Below, one piece after another: positions 6,839 to 15,800 of a DNA stretch of 25,716 nucleotides. Positions within the stretch are counted from its first letter, which is position 1; the number at the start of each line of letters is the position of its first letter. The notes below the pieces were generated by a model. The model worked only from the letters and a program-made list of their open reading frames with translations, was not told the DNA's origin and searched no databases. Source of the DNA: JAZDMK01 sp043800975 (GTDB taxonomy: Bacteria; Bacteroidota; Bacteroidia; Bacteroidales; JAHJDW01); the NCBI GenBank assembly GCA_043800975.1, contig JAZDMK010000030.1, positions 1-25,716 on the forward strand, read 5' to 3'. Made by a program: the position numbers and the translations under genes.

Positions 6839-9124
6839 CTATTCTTTGGCTCTTCTGTTAAAAAGAATGTACCCAAGGTTAAAAATAAAAGAGAATTCCT
6901 GTTCATCTGCGGTATAGTAATTCAGGCTAAGACTGACGGGCCCGAGCGGACTGTTATAAACCAATGCACTGGATGCAATAAAATGTCGTTTACTGAAGGG
7001 CTCTCCCAGCCAGGGGCTGAAATCTTCATATTCGTGTATTTCTCTGTAGGGTTGGAAAACAAATGCTTCCAGACGAAAGTCAAGTCGTTTAAATAAAACA
7101 AAAATATTTTTCAAGCCAAACGCACCATATGTGTATGCACGGTAATTGGGCATAAATAAAGTTTTGGATTCAGGAATGGGCTGAAAAGCAGGCGCCATCA
7201 GGGCACTGGAAGTGTAGTTTTTATAAAAGCCGGGATCAGAAAAAAGAGCTTCAGCATAAACACCACTTCTGAAGAATTTTATTTTAAAATAATGTTCAAA
7301 CCTAAACCGAACCTGGTACCAGTCATGAGGCATTTCGTAATAATCCTTGTTAATAGAAGTCGATCCGGGGAAATATCGCTCAAGTCCATTAATATACCTT
7401 ACTTCTGCAGATAAAAAAGTACCCTGATTCGGATAAACTTTTCTGTTCAGGGTATTTCTTTCAAAAAGAAAATAAGGCGTTACCATTTCAAAATACGTTC
7501 TGTCGGTTGTATCATAACGGCTGAAAAGATTCGTCTGGTAATAATCATCTCTTAAATGAGCCAGCGTAACTCCGGCCTCAACTCTGGCGCGATTTCCGGA
7601 AGGAAGTCCTGCATTAAAGTTCCAAAAATTTTCATTTTGTATCAGATAGGATTTTTTCTTGTCCTCAAAAAAAGTTGTAGAGCTTTGGAAAAAATCCCAT
7701 TGCCCCATATTAAAGGATGACTCCAGATAAAAAGGAAGGCGGGCAGGAACATCAAATCTGCCGCGTAATTGTACTGAACTGTAAAAACGACCGAAATATG
7801 AATTTGCTGCTATGTTGAATGCAGATCGCCCTAAATATTTATACTGTAATTCGATAAAAGCTTCGTTGATCGGGCTTGATGAAACGTTTCCGCCAAAAAG
7901 TCCTACAATGTTTTTATCGCGCTTCACATCCATGACCAGATCATAAAAGCCGGTTTTGGGGTTATAGGTAGCTTTGGGATAAATATGTTCAATTTTATCA
8001 TCAGCCAACAATTTAAAATATTCTGGTTTAATCTTAGAAAGTGGCGTTTGCGGGCGTTTGCGCATCAGCAATTTGCTAATGTATATTTTTTGTTGCTTGT
8101 TTAAACCTTTGTATGAAATTTCATCAATCATCAAAGGAGGCTTTTTTAAATTGAAAACTTTTCTAAGACTGTCACGCGTTACTTTATTGGTACGACGTAA
8201 AACAAACTCACGTATTTCATTGATATGACGTTTTGCTTCTACATATCCGCTGTCAACATTTGCTTTGGCTTTCGAAAAATCGGTAAGCCCAAGCCTGTGA
8301 ACGACTGGCTCAAGCATAATGCTATTTTCGCAAACCACAGAGTAATTTGTTTTTGCCATCAGCATGTTTTCCACCTGATTCAAAATATTATCATCTTCAG
8401 GCGGATCGCTGTTTTGCGTAACACGGCATCCAATAATAATATCGGGATTAAAATCACTTAGTGCAACATCCGAAGGGAAATTATTATACATACCACCGTC
8501 AAACAAAAGCTTTCCGTTAATACGGATTGGCTTAAAATAAAAAGGATAGCTCATCGAAGCCCTGATTGCATCCGAAACATCACCATTACGAAAAATAACC
8601 TGAGAGTTAGATGAAATATCAGAAGCAATACAGCGGAAGGGTACAAACAAACTATCGAAATTACTTTTGCATGCAACATTGGCAGGAGCGAAGATCTCCA
8701 TGAACGCATAATCAAGCAAAAAGGGAGAAACCAGATTGGTTGGAAGCTTATAACGAAAAACAGAATCGTAATTGAATTTAATATTAATCCAGGAAGCATC
8801 GGGAGGGTGTTGTTTGAAATAATAAACGTAGCGTTCGTCCACTACGCCATCGGCCCATTGCTGAAACTCTTTCGAACTGACCAGTTCTTCAATTTCATCG
8901 GGAGTGTAACCGGTTGCATACAACCCGCCAATAACAGCACCTATCGATGTGCCTGCAATATAATCGATGGGGATTTCTGCCTCTTCCAGTGCTCGCAAAA
9001 CGCCAATATGTGCTGATCCTTTTGAACCACCGCCGCTAAATACAACAGCCACCCGCTGAGCCTGCAGATTTATTAAGAGGGCAGGCAGGAGCATAAATAG
9101 AATCGTGATTGCTGAACGTTTCAT
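6839..9124 (-). CDS. Patatin-like phospholipase with POTRA and outer-membrane beta-barrel
   Basis: A 761-residue secreted protein. Residues 1-23 are a signal peptide (LINLQAQ end). The patatin domain (about 24-230) has the oxyanion loop GGGSKG (31-36), nucleophile motif GTSIG with Ser60, and the catalytic Asp in DGG (209-211), so the Ser-Asp dyad is intact. A POTRA-like segment (about 325-400, with IDEISYKGLNKQQ) is followed by a barrel of about 360 residues rich in alternating aromatic strands. This is the order seen in type Vd autotransporter-like and Bacteroidota surface-antigen patatins, where the lipase is held at or moved across the outer membrane. I place the start at ATG 9124. A GTG at 9139 in frame is possible but would fall at or before the likely transcription start given the TATATTTG element at 9142-9149. 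It is separated from the upstream PLP-enzyme gene by an intrinsic terminator. Confidence 0.9.
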   Translation of the reverse strand: MKRSAITILFMLLPALLINLQAQRVAVVFSGGGSKGSAHIGVLRALEEAEIPIDYIAGTSIGAVIGGLYATGYTPDEIEELVSSKEFQQWADGVVDERYVYYFKQHPPDASWINIKFNYDSVFRYKLPTNLVSPFLLDYAFMEIFAPANVACKSNFDSLFVPFRCIASDISSNSQVIFRNGDVSDAIRASMSYPFYFKPIRINGKLLFDGGMYNNFPSDVALSDFNPDIIIGCRVTQNSDPPEDDNILNQVENMLMAKTNYSVVCENSIMLEPVVHRLGLTDFSKAKANVDSGYVEAKRHINEIREFVLRRTNKVTRDSLRKVFNLKKPPLMIDEISYKGLNKQQKIYISKLLMRKRPQTPLSKIKPEYFKLLADDKIEHIYPKATYNPKTGFYDLVMDVKRDKNIVGLFGGNVSSSPINEAFIELQYKYLGRSAFNIAANSYFGRFYSSVQLRGRFDVPARLPFYLESSFNMGQWDFFQSSTTFFEDKKKSYLIQNENFWNFNAGLPSGNRARVEAGVTLAHLRDDYYQTNLFSRYDTTDRTYFEMVTPYFLFERNTLNRKVYPNQGTFLSAEVRYINGLERYFPGSTSINKDYYEMPHDWYQVRFRFEHYFKIKFFRSGVYAEALFSDPGFYKNYTSSALMAPAFQPIPESKTLFMPNYRAYTYGAFGLKNIFVLFKRLDFRLEAFVFQPYREIHEYEDFSPWLGEPFSKRHFIASSALVYNSPLGPVSLSLNYYTADEQEFSFIFNLGYILFNRRAKE

Positions 9125-9141
9125 CCTGAAAATAATCACAG

Positions 9142-9149
9142 CAAATATA
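9142..9149 (-). promoter_or_regulatory. -7 element for the patatin gene
   Basis: Minus-strand TATATTTG lies 17 nt before the ATG at 9124 and fits TAnnTTTG. It also argues against the GTG at 9139 as start. There is no convincing -33 box. Confidence 0.45.
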
Positions 9150-9193
9150 ATTGAATTGTGGATTCAATTTTCTATGATGTAATGATCAAACAT

Positions 9194-9218
9194 AAAAAAA
9201 AGGGAACGAAATGTTCCC
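9194..9218 (-). terminator. Intrinsic terminator of the PLP-enzyme gene
   Basis: On the minus strand the stem GGGAAC (9218-9213) and GTTCCC (9207-9202) encloses a 5-nt loop and is followed directly by eight T (9201-9194). The stem begins 8 nt after the stop codon of the gene ending at 9226. This is a textbook rho-independent terminator. Confidence 0.85.
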
Positions 9219-9225
9219 CCATTTT

Positions 9226-10407
9226 TTATGCTTTATCAAGTGCCTGCTTTAAATCTGCAAGCAAATCACTTACATCTTCAATTCCGACAGACAACCGAAC
9301 AAGACCATCGGTAATACCTGCTTTCAGGCGTGAATCGCGGGGCACTTTGGAATGTGTCATGGAAGCCGGATGCTGAATCAATGTTTCAACACCACCCAGA
9401 GAAACAGCGAGGATGCATGTATTAACACTATTCATAACGATTTCTCCGGCTTTCAAACCACCTTTTAATTCAAAGCAAATCATCGAACCGGGGCCGCTCA
9501 TTTGTTTTTGCGCAAGTTCATACTGAGGATGAGATTTCAAACCAGGAAAGCGACACCACTCTACATTGGGATGCTTCTCAATCATATCAGCAACTTTGAT
9601 AGCATTTTCCTGCGCACGCTCCACACGAATTCCCAGTGTTTTTAATCCGCGAATTACAAGATAAGCCTGATGAGGATCAATGTTGCATCCGGTGTTTACC
9701 ATTACTGGGCGAATACGATCATACAATTCTTTTGTCTTAGTTACAATCATTCCTGCAACAACATCAGCATGTCCATTGAGGTATTTTGTCATGGAATGAA
9801 ACACAACATCAATTCCCATTTCCAGCGGGCGCTGCAGACAAGGTGTGCTGAATGTATTATCAATAACGGTTATCAGATTATGTTCCTTAGCAATTTTTAC
9901 AGCTTCAGCAATATCAGTAATGTCCATAGTAGGATTGGCAGGACTTTCAAGATACAATACTTTTGTATTGGGTTTAATCGCCTTACGGATATTTTCAGCA
10001 TTGGATGTATTGATATAGGTAGCTTCTACACCATAACGTGAAAAATAATTTTCCATGATCATGCGCGAAGGGCCGTACACCGCATCGGTACTGACCATAT
10101 GATCACCACTTTTTAAAAGCGCCATATATAATGTATTGACGGCGCCCATTCCCGAGCTGGTTGCAATACCATCATGGCCGCTTTCCAAATCTGCTACCTG
10201 ACGCTCAAGAGCGCGAACAGTAGGATTAGCAATACGTGAATAAATAAAGCCTTTGGCTTCACCGGCGAAACATTTTGCGCCGTGCTCAACACTTTCAAAT
10301 GCAAAAGTGGAAGTTTGATATATGGGAACCGTAGCACTACCATATTGATCTTCATGTCCACCACCGTGTATCAGGCGCGTGTTGAAACCTGCGTTCTTGT
10401 CATCCAT
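9226..10407 (-). CDS. Trans-sulfuration PLP enzyme (methionine gamma-lyase / cystathionine gamma-lyase type)
   Basis: A 393-residue fold-type I PLP enzyme of the Cys/Met metabolism family, full length. Visible landmarks are YQTSTFAFE (30-38), YSRIANPT (56-63, phosphate-binding Tyr and Arg from the neighbouring subunit), SSGMGAV (84-90), the stacking Tyr111 in YGPS, Asp183 in VIDNTF and the Schiff-base Lys208 in HSMTKYLNGHADVVAG. The C-terminal part has SLGGVETLIQHPASMTHS, as in lyases that cleave methionine, homocysteine or cystathionine. At the site where methionine gamma-lyases carry the substrate-tuning Cys (YGCT), this protein has Pro113 (YGPS), so true MGL activity is doubtful. Cystathionine gamma-lyase or O-acetylhomoserine-type activity is equally possible. 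It is a single gene with its own -7 element and terminator. Confidence 0.9.
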   Translation of the reverse strand: MDDKNAGFNTRLIHGGGHEDQYGSATVPIYQTSTFAFESVEHGAKCFAGEAKGFIYSRIANPTVRALERQVADLESGHDGIATSSGMGAVNTLYMALLKSGDHMVSTDAVYGPSRMIMENYFSRYGVEATYINTSNAENIRKAIKPNTKVLYLESPANPTMDITDIAEAVKIAKEHNLITVIDNTFSTPCLQRPLEMGIDVVFHSMTKYLNGHADVVAGMIVTKTKELYDRIRPVMVNTGCNIDPHQAYLVIRGLKTLGIRVERAQENAIKVADMIEKHPNVEWCRFPGLKSHPQYELAQKQMSGPGSMICFELKGGLKAGEIVMNSVNTCILAVSLGGVETLIQHPASMTHSKVPRDSRLKAGITDGLVRLSVGIEDVSDLLADLKQALDKA

Positions 10408-10433
10408 TAAGAATAATTTTAAATTTATGAACG

Positions 10434-10441
10434 CAAAAGTA
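10434..10441 (-). promoter_or_regulatory. -7 element for the PLP-enzyme gene
   Basis: Minus-strand TACTTTTG lies 26 nt before the ATG at 10407, with no clear -33 TTTG. It sits back to back with the ffh promoter region. Confidence 0.4.
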
Positions 10442-10522
10442 GTCTTTTTTTAGTATTTGGTTTATTACGTTTGTTAGGATGATTGCTGAATTAAGATTAA
10501 CAGCAAACAGCGTAAATGAATG

Positions 10523-10555
10523 CTTGAAAGTTCAGGATGTTTTTCTTTATCTTTG
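10523..10555 (+). promoter_or_regulatory. Promoter of ffh
   Basis: TATCTTTG (10548-10555) matches the -7 consensus. CTTG (10523-10526) sits 21 nt upstream as a one-mismatch -33 box. The ATG at 10575 follows 19 nt later. The element lies inside the longer open frame that begins at 10479, which supports the later start. Confidence 0.6.
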
Positions 10556-10574
10556 CAGCCCAAATAAAAAGAAT

Positions 10575-11909
10575 ATGTTTGAAAATCTAAGCGAGAAGTT
10601 TGATCGCGCGTTTAAAGTTCTCAAAGGGCAGGGCAGGATCACAGAGATCAACGTAGCAGAAACGTTGAAGGAAGTGCGTAAGGCACTGCTGGATGCCGAT
10701 GTCAATTATAAAATTGCAAAGAGTTTTGCTGAGCAGGTAAAAGAAAAAGCCATGGGGCAAAATGTACTGACGGCAGTATCGCCCAGTCAGCTCATGGTAA
10801 AAATTGTTCATGACGAGCTTGTCGAATTGATGGGTGGCGGAAAAGAAGACTTAAACCTGAAAGGACAACCCTGTGTTATTTTAATTGCCGGATTGCAAGG
10901 CTCGGGTAAAACTACATTTTCTGCAAAGCTTGCGAATTATCTGAAACATAAAAAAGGCCGCAGCATGCTCCTATGTGCAGGCGATGTGTATCGTCCTGCT
11001 GCGATCGATCAGTTGAAAGTGCTGGGCGAGCAGATTGGTGTTGAAGTTTACAGTGAAATTGAAAATAAAAATCCGGTTCAGATTGCGAAGAATGCTGTGA
11101 AGCATGCATTGGATAAAGGATATAGCACGGTCATTGTGGATACAGCCGGCCGACTTGCTGTTGACGAAGTGATGATGAATGAAATTGCAGCAATACGTGC
11201 TGCTATTCGCCCGCAGGAAATCCTTTTCGTTGTTGACTCCATGACAGGTCAGGATGCCGTTAATACAGCAAAAACTTTTAATGAACGTCTCGATTTTGAT
11301 GGTGTTGTTCTGACAAAACTGGATGGTGATACACGCGGTGGTGCTGCATTATCAATTCGTTCCGAAGTAAACAAACCGATTAAGTTTGTGGGTACCGGCG
11401 AAAAGATGGACGCAATCGATGTTTTCTATCCGGAACGTATGGCCGACCGCATTCTTGGGATGGGCGATATCGTTACTTTGGTTGAGAAAGCACAAGAGCA
11501 GTTCGATTCGGAAGAAGCCCGAAAACTTCAGAAAAAAATTGCTAAGAATGAATTTAATTTTAATGACTTTCTTGGACAACTTCAGCAAATCAAAAAAATG
11601 GGGAATATCAAAGATCTGGCTGGAATGATCCCTGGAGTTGGCAAAGCGATTAAAGATATGGATGTAAATGAGGATGCATTCAAAAATATTGAAGCGATTA
11701 TTCATTCTATGACACCCGTTGAACGCGCAAATCCAGAAGTAATGAACGGAAACCGTCGCAAAAGAATTGCCGATGGAAGTGGCACCAATATTCAGGAAGT
11801 AAATAAGCTGATCAAGCAGTTTGAAGATACGCGCAAAATGATGAAGCTTATGTCGAATAAAGGCAACATGATGAAAATGATGCGGAATATGCCAAGACCG
11901 AAAGGTTGA
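10575..11909 (+). CDS. ffh: Signal recognition particle GTPase Ffh
   Basis: Ffh binds 4.5S RNA and signal sequences of nascent membrane proteins and hands ribosomes to the receptor FtsY. From the ATG at 10575 the protein is 444 residues, the usual length. It has the N domain helices (1-95), a G domain with P-loop GLQGSGKTT (106-114), DVYRPAA, DTAGR, and TKLDGDTRGG, and an M domain ending in a Met-rich tail (MMKLM, NMMKMMRNM). An in-frame upstream start at 10479 would add 32 residues unlike any Ffh and would include the promoter element, so I reject it. It is divergent from the PLP-enzyme gene and upstream of folD, with 75 bp holding a hairpin and short tandem repeats between. Confidence 0.97.
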   Translation: MFENLSEKFDRAFKVLKGQGRITEINVAETLKEVRKALLDADVNYKIAKSFAEQVKEKAMGQNVLTAVSPSQLMVKIVHDELVELMGGGKEDLNLKGQPCVILIAGLQGSGKTTFSAKLANYLKHKKGRSMLLCAGDVYRPAAIDQLKVLGEQIGVEVYSEIENKNPVQIAKNAVKHALDKGYSTVIVDTAGRLAVDEVMMNEIAAIRAAIRPQEILFVVDSMTGQDAVNTAKTFNERLDFDGVVLTKLDGDTRGGAALSIRSEVNKPIKFVGTGEKMDAIDVFYPERMADRILGMGDIVTLVEKAQEQFDSEEARKLQKKIAKNEFNFNDFLGQLQQIKKMGNIKDLAGMIPGVGKAIKDMDVNEDAFKNIEAIIHSMTPVERANPEVMNGNRRKRIADGSGTNIQEVNKLIKQFEDTRKMMKLMSNKGNMMKMMRNMPRPKG

Positions 11910-11926
11910 TAAAGTGAATACCCCCG

Positions 11927-11948
11927 CCTGCCGACGCAGTCGGGCAGG
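11927..11948. repeat. GC-rich imperfect palindrome between ffh and folD
   Basis: CCTGCCGAC, 3 nt, GTCGGGCAGG: nine pairs with one bulged base, GC-rich in an AT-rich setting. Similar CCTGCC-type palindromes recur between genes in Bacteroidota genomes, as I recall, so this may be a REP-like element. It could also slow transcription between the two genes. It has no T-run, so it is not a standard terminator. Confidence 0.55.
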
Positions 11949-11949
11949 G

Positions 11950-11976
11950 ATTAACCATTAACGATTAACGAATAAC
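11950..11976. repeat. Tandem heptamer ATTAACS, about 3.9 copies
   Basis: ATTAACC (11950-11956), ATTAACG (11957-11963), ATTAACG (11964-11970) and a partial AATAAC (11971-11976) sit directly after the palindrome and 8 nt before the folD ATG. The function is unknown. It may be an arm of the same interspersed repeat. Confidence 0.65.
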
Positions 11977-11984
11977 AAAAAAGA

Positions 11985-12866
11985 ATGGAACTGATAGACG
12001 GAAAAAAAATATCTGACGAAATAAAAGCAGAGATTGTTAAAGAAGTTTTAAAAATGCGGGATGCCGGCCTTCGAATGCCACATCTGGCTGCCGTGATCGT
12101 AGGTGATGATCCTGCAAGTCACACCTATGTGCGCAATAAAGAAAAGTCATGCACGGAAGTTGGATTCACTTCTTCTATTTATAGGTATCCAGAAGATCTT
12201 ACAGAAGAGAAATTACTTGACATCATTGATTTTTTAAATGCGGATGATGAAGTGGATGGCTTTATTGTTCAGTTGCCTTTACCTGTCCATCTTTCCGTTG
12301 ATAAAATCCTGAGTCGTATCAAACCGGAAAAAGATGTGGATGGATTTCATCCTGTTAATCTCGGGCGAATGATGCAGAATCAGCCGTCATATCTGCCAGC
12401 AACGCCAATGGGAATTGTTGAATTGCTGAAAAGATATAAAATTGATACAGAAGGAAAACATTGTGTTGTTGTTGGAAGAAGCAATATTGTCGGTACACCG
12501 GTAAGTGTTTTATTAAGCAGAAATTCAAATCCCGGAAATTGCACGGTTACTTTGTGTCATAGCAAAACACCTGATATCGCAGCTGTTTGCAGGCAAGCAG
12601 ATATTCTGATTGCTGCTTTAGGAAAACCCGGTTTTGTTACAGCGGACATGGTAAAAGAAGGTGCTGTTGTCATTGACGTAGGTACAACAAGGGTTCCCTC
12701 AACAGAAACTAAGTCAGGCTTTCGTTTGAAAGGTGATGTGGATTTTGAAAAAGTTTCAAAAAAATGCAGCTACATTACACCAGTTCCCGGTGGCGTAGGG
12801 TTAATGACCGTAGTGTCATTACTGCAAAACACATTAAAAGCTGCGAAGAAAGAAATATACGGTTAG
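11985..12866 (+). CDS. folD: Bifunctional methylenetetrahydrofolate dehydrogenase/cyclohydrolase FolD
   Basis: FolD converts 5,10-methylene-THF to 5,10-methenyl-THF (NADP-dependent) and then to 10-formyl-THF for purine and formyl-Met synthesis, in the cytoplasm. The 293-residue protein is full length. The active-site Tyr48 and Lys52 are in TYVRNKEKSC, Gln96 is in VQLPLP, and Asp119 is in KDVDGFHPVNLG. The Rossmann NADP-binding motif is VVVGRSNIVGTPVSVLL, and the closing motif is PVPGGVGLMTV. The start ATG at 11985 gives the standard N-terminus (LIDGKKIS). The gene follows ffh on the same strand. Its TAG overlaps the stop of the convergent histidine kinase gene by 4 bp. Confidence 0.97.
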   Translation: MELIDGKKISDEIKAEIVKEVLKMRDAGLRMPHLAAVIVGDDPASHTYVRNKEKSCTEVGFTSSIYRYPEDLTEEKLLDIIDFLNADDEVDGFIVQLPLPVHLSVDKILSRIKPEKDVDGFHPVNLGRMMQNQPSYLPATPMGIVELLKRYKIDTEGKHCVVVGRSNIVGTPVSVLLSRNSNPGNCTVTLCHSKTPDIAAVCRQADILIAALGKPGFVTADMVKEGAVVIDVGTTRVPSTETKSGFRLKGDVDFEKVSKKCSYITPVPGGVGLMTVVSLLQNTLKAAKKEIYG

Positions 12867-15800
12867 TTTTTTTGTTGCACGGCCTTTAATATGCATGCGA
12901 TTAGCAACTGCTCATCGATAGGCTTTGTGACATAATCATCCATTCCTGCTTCAATAAATTTTTCTTTATCTCCGGAAATTGCATAACCGGTGATTGCAAT
13001 TATAGGAGTATGTATACCAGATTTTTTCTCACGCTCTCTTATCTTACGTGTTGCTTCAAATCCATCCATCTTTGGCATTTGTCCATCCATTAAAATAACA
13101 TCGAATGTTTTTTTAGAATGCAGTTCTAATGCTTGAATTCCGTTAAAAGCAGCGTCAACAAAAAATCCATTCTCTTCCAAAAGTCCTTTCATGTATAGCT
13201 GATTGATACCATCATCTTCAGCTAATAATATTTTTAGTGAAGGGGTGGGTTGCTGTGGTTTTTTCTGAATAATAACAGTTGGTTTCTCTGTAGTTTCCGA
13301 ATAAGTGAAAGGGATTTCAATAGTAAAAACTGAACCTTTATTATATATGCTTTCGAAATACGCTTCCCCACCCATCATCTCTGCATATTTTTTTACAATA
13401 GCCAGCCCAAGGCCTGTGCCCGAGAATGACTTTGTAGTAGAACTATCAACCTGTGTAAATACATGATAAATTTTATGAAAATCTTCTTTCTTTATCCCTA
13501 TGCCGGTATCAATTATATCAAACTTAATCGTGATCCTGTTTTCTGTTTTATCTTTCTCGCTTAAAACCAAACTAACATTACCCTTTTCAGTAAATTTAAA
13601 TGCATTGCTGAGCATGTTATTGAGCATTTGCTTGACTTTGATCAAATCACCTCTTAACAGATACAAATTTTCACATTCGCACTCTGTAGAAAAAGTAATT
13701 TGTCTCATGTCAGAAATACTAGAATAAGTATATCGAAAATCTTCTATTAAATCCTGCTGAGTAAAATCAGAATAAACCATTTCAATTTTGCCGGCTTCAA
13801 TCTTTGAAAGATCAAGGATATCATTAATAATACCCATAAGATTTCCGGAAGAAATACGCAGTGAATTAACAAATATCTCTTGTTCTTTTGATAACTCAGT
13901 TTTTGCTATAGAGCTGATCATTCCTGTAATTGCATTCATGGGATTGCGAATCTCATGACTCATATTGGCCAGAAACATTGATTTAGCTTTATTGGCAAGT
14001 TCTGCAGCTTCCTTTTCACGGATTATTTCTTCATTGCGGATTTGCTCGGTAATATCCCGGCAAAAAGTAATGAATTCTGAATTCAATCCATCAAGTTGAA
14101 CTAATTGTGTAATACATTGAAACCAGATATACTTTCCATTCTTGTTTCTTAGTCGCATGTGGATATAAAAAGGCTGAAGACCTTGTAGTAACTGGTCAAG
14201 ATATTGAAGCATAACATGTGCTTCTTCGGGATGCAGGAAATCATGAATTTTTGCAGATGAAATTTCATCAAGAGAGTACCCGGTAAGTCTTTCAGCACTG
14301 GGAGATATGAAAGAAATTGTCCCGTTTAAAAAATAACGCACTATTATATCACTTGCCTTTTCAGTTACCAGTCTGTGCTGGGCTTCTGATTTTATCAGAG
14401 CTTCCTGCGCATTGCTGAGTTCAGTTATATCTGTGATCATACCCATACCGCCCTTCACATTTTTATTTTCATCAAAGATGGGTCGGAATTCTACACTGAT
14501 TATGATATCTTTTTGGGTAAGTACGGTTTTGTAGGGACCACTGAAATGTGTGCTTTGACCTTGCAATGAGCGTTGGATTGCTTCTGTCATTTCAACGCTG
14601 TTTGTTCCGGCTACCAAATCATATCCTGTTACTTTTTCTCTCTTTGCACCAATAATTTTCAAATGTGTATCATTACAATCCGTAAGAATACCGTCCTTAT
14701 CATAATGAATAATTCCAATAGGGGCTGCTTCAAAAATCTGTCTGTATTTTTCTTCACTGATGCGTAAATCTTCATCCGCTTTGCGTTTTCGAAGAATACT
14801 CCAAAGGCTGTCCATCAGTAATGATAATTGGAGTAAATCCGATTCGTTGTAATCATCGTCTTTGTTGGCAACACCAGCAACCATCACGATCTTTTTCCCA
14901 TCAAAAACCGGAATGCTTAAATATCTATACAAAGGAACATGACCTTTCGGCATGGTCTTTTTTGCAGGGATATACTTTTCATATTCGTTTATGATGATAG
15001 GTATTCTTTTGCGAACGGCATCTCCCCACAAACCTGTGTTTTTTACAACAAATGTTTTACTGATAGCCCCAACTTTGTTATCTTTATTTGCCATTTCTGA
15101 CCAATCATACATTTCGAGAATTGTTTCATCGTGGTTTGCAAAAGCAAGATAGCCGTATTGAGATCCCGTAAGACTTACTGCTTCTTCGATGACGAAATGA
15201 ATAATTTCATTTATAGATTTTTCGGCCATGTGGGAAAGACTGACCAGAACTTCCAATCTTTTTTGATTAAGTTTGAGTGATTCCTCACCTTTTTTACGCG
15301 CAGAAATATCCCGGTAAAGCATATAAGCCCCGATAGGTTTTCCGTCAAGCAGGATAGGTGCATCAGCCAGAGATACATGAAATTGTTTCCCATCTTTATT
15401 TTTTCGAATTGTTTCCAGAATTACTCTTTCTCCCGCTGAACATTTTTTTGATACTTCTTCAGCTTCACTGGCACGGTCTTCAGGAACAATCAAATCATTA
15501 ATCCGCTGATTTATCGCTTCATCTTTTGAAAAGCCAAAGAGGATTTCAAATTCATTATTGCAATCAATTATTTTATCATTTGTATCAAGAACAGCAACTG
15601 CTTCTGGTGAATTGGAAAAAAGCTGCTGGAAATAAACTTTCTGAAGGTTGAGTTCCTGTAATGCATTATGAAAGTTTGTAACATCTATGTCCATGCAGAA
15701 TACCTCAACAACTTTACCTTCCCAGAAAACTGGAAACAAGGAAGAAAGCACTCTACAAACAGTTCCATCAGCCTTCGTAACTTCCCATTCGCGGGGTGGA

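Noticed and set aside
6767..7096. Plus-strand ORF of 109 codons
   Set aside because: It lies across the DUF349 promoter and antisense to the barrel end of the patatin protein, with no family features.
9125..9139. GTG start of the patatin gene
   Set aside because: It sits directly beside the -7 element at 9142-9149, so it would probably not be transcribed; ATG 9124 begins the signal peptide properly.
10479..10574. Earlier in-frame start of ffh adding 32 residues
   Set aside because: The extra residues are unlike Ffh and would contain the TATCTTTG promoter element; ATG 10575 gives the family length.
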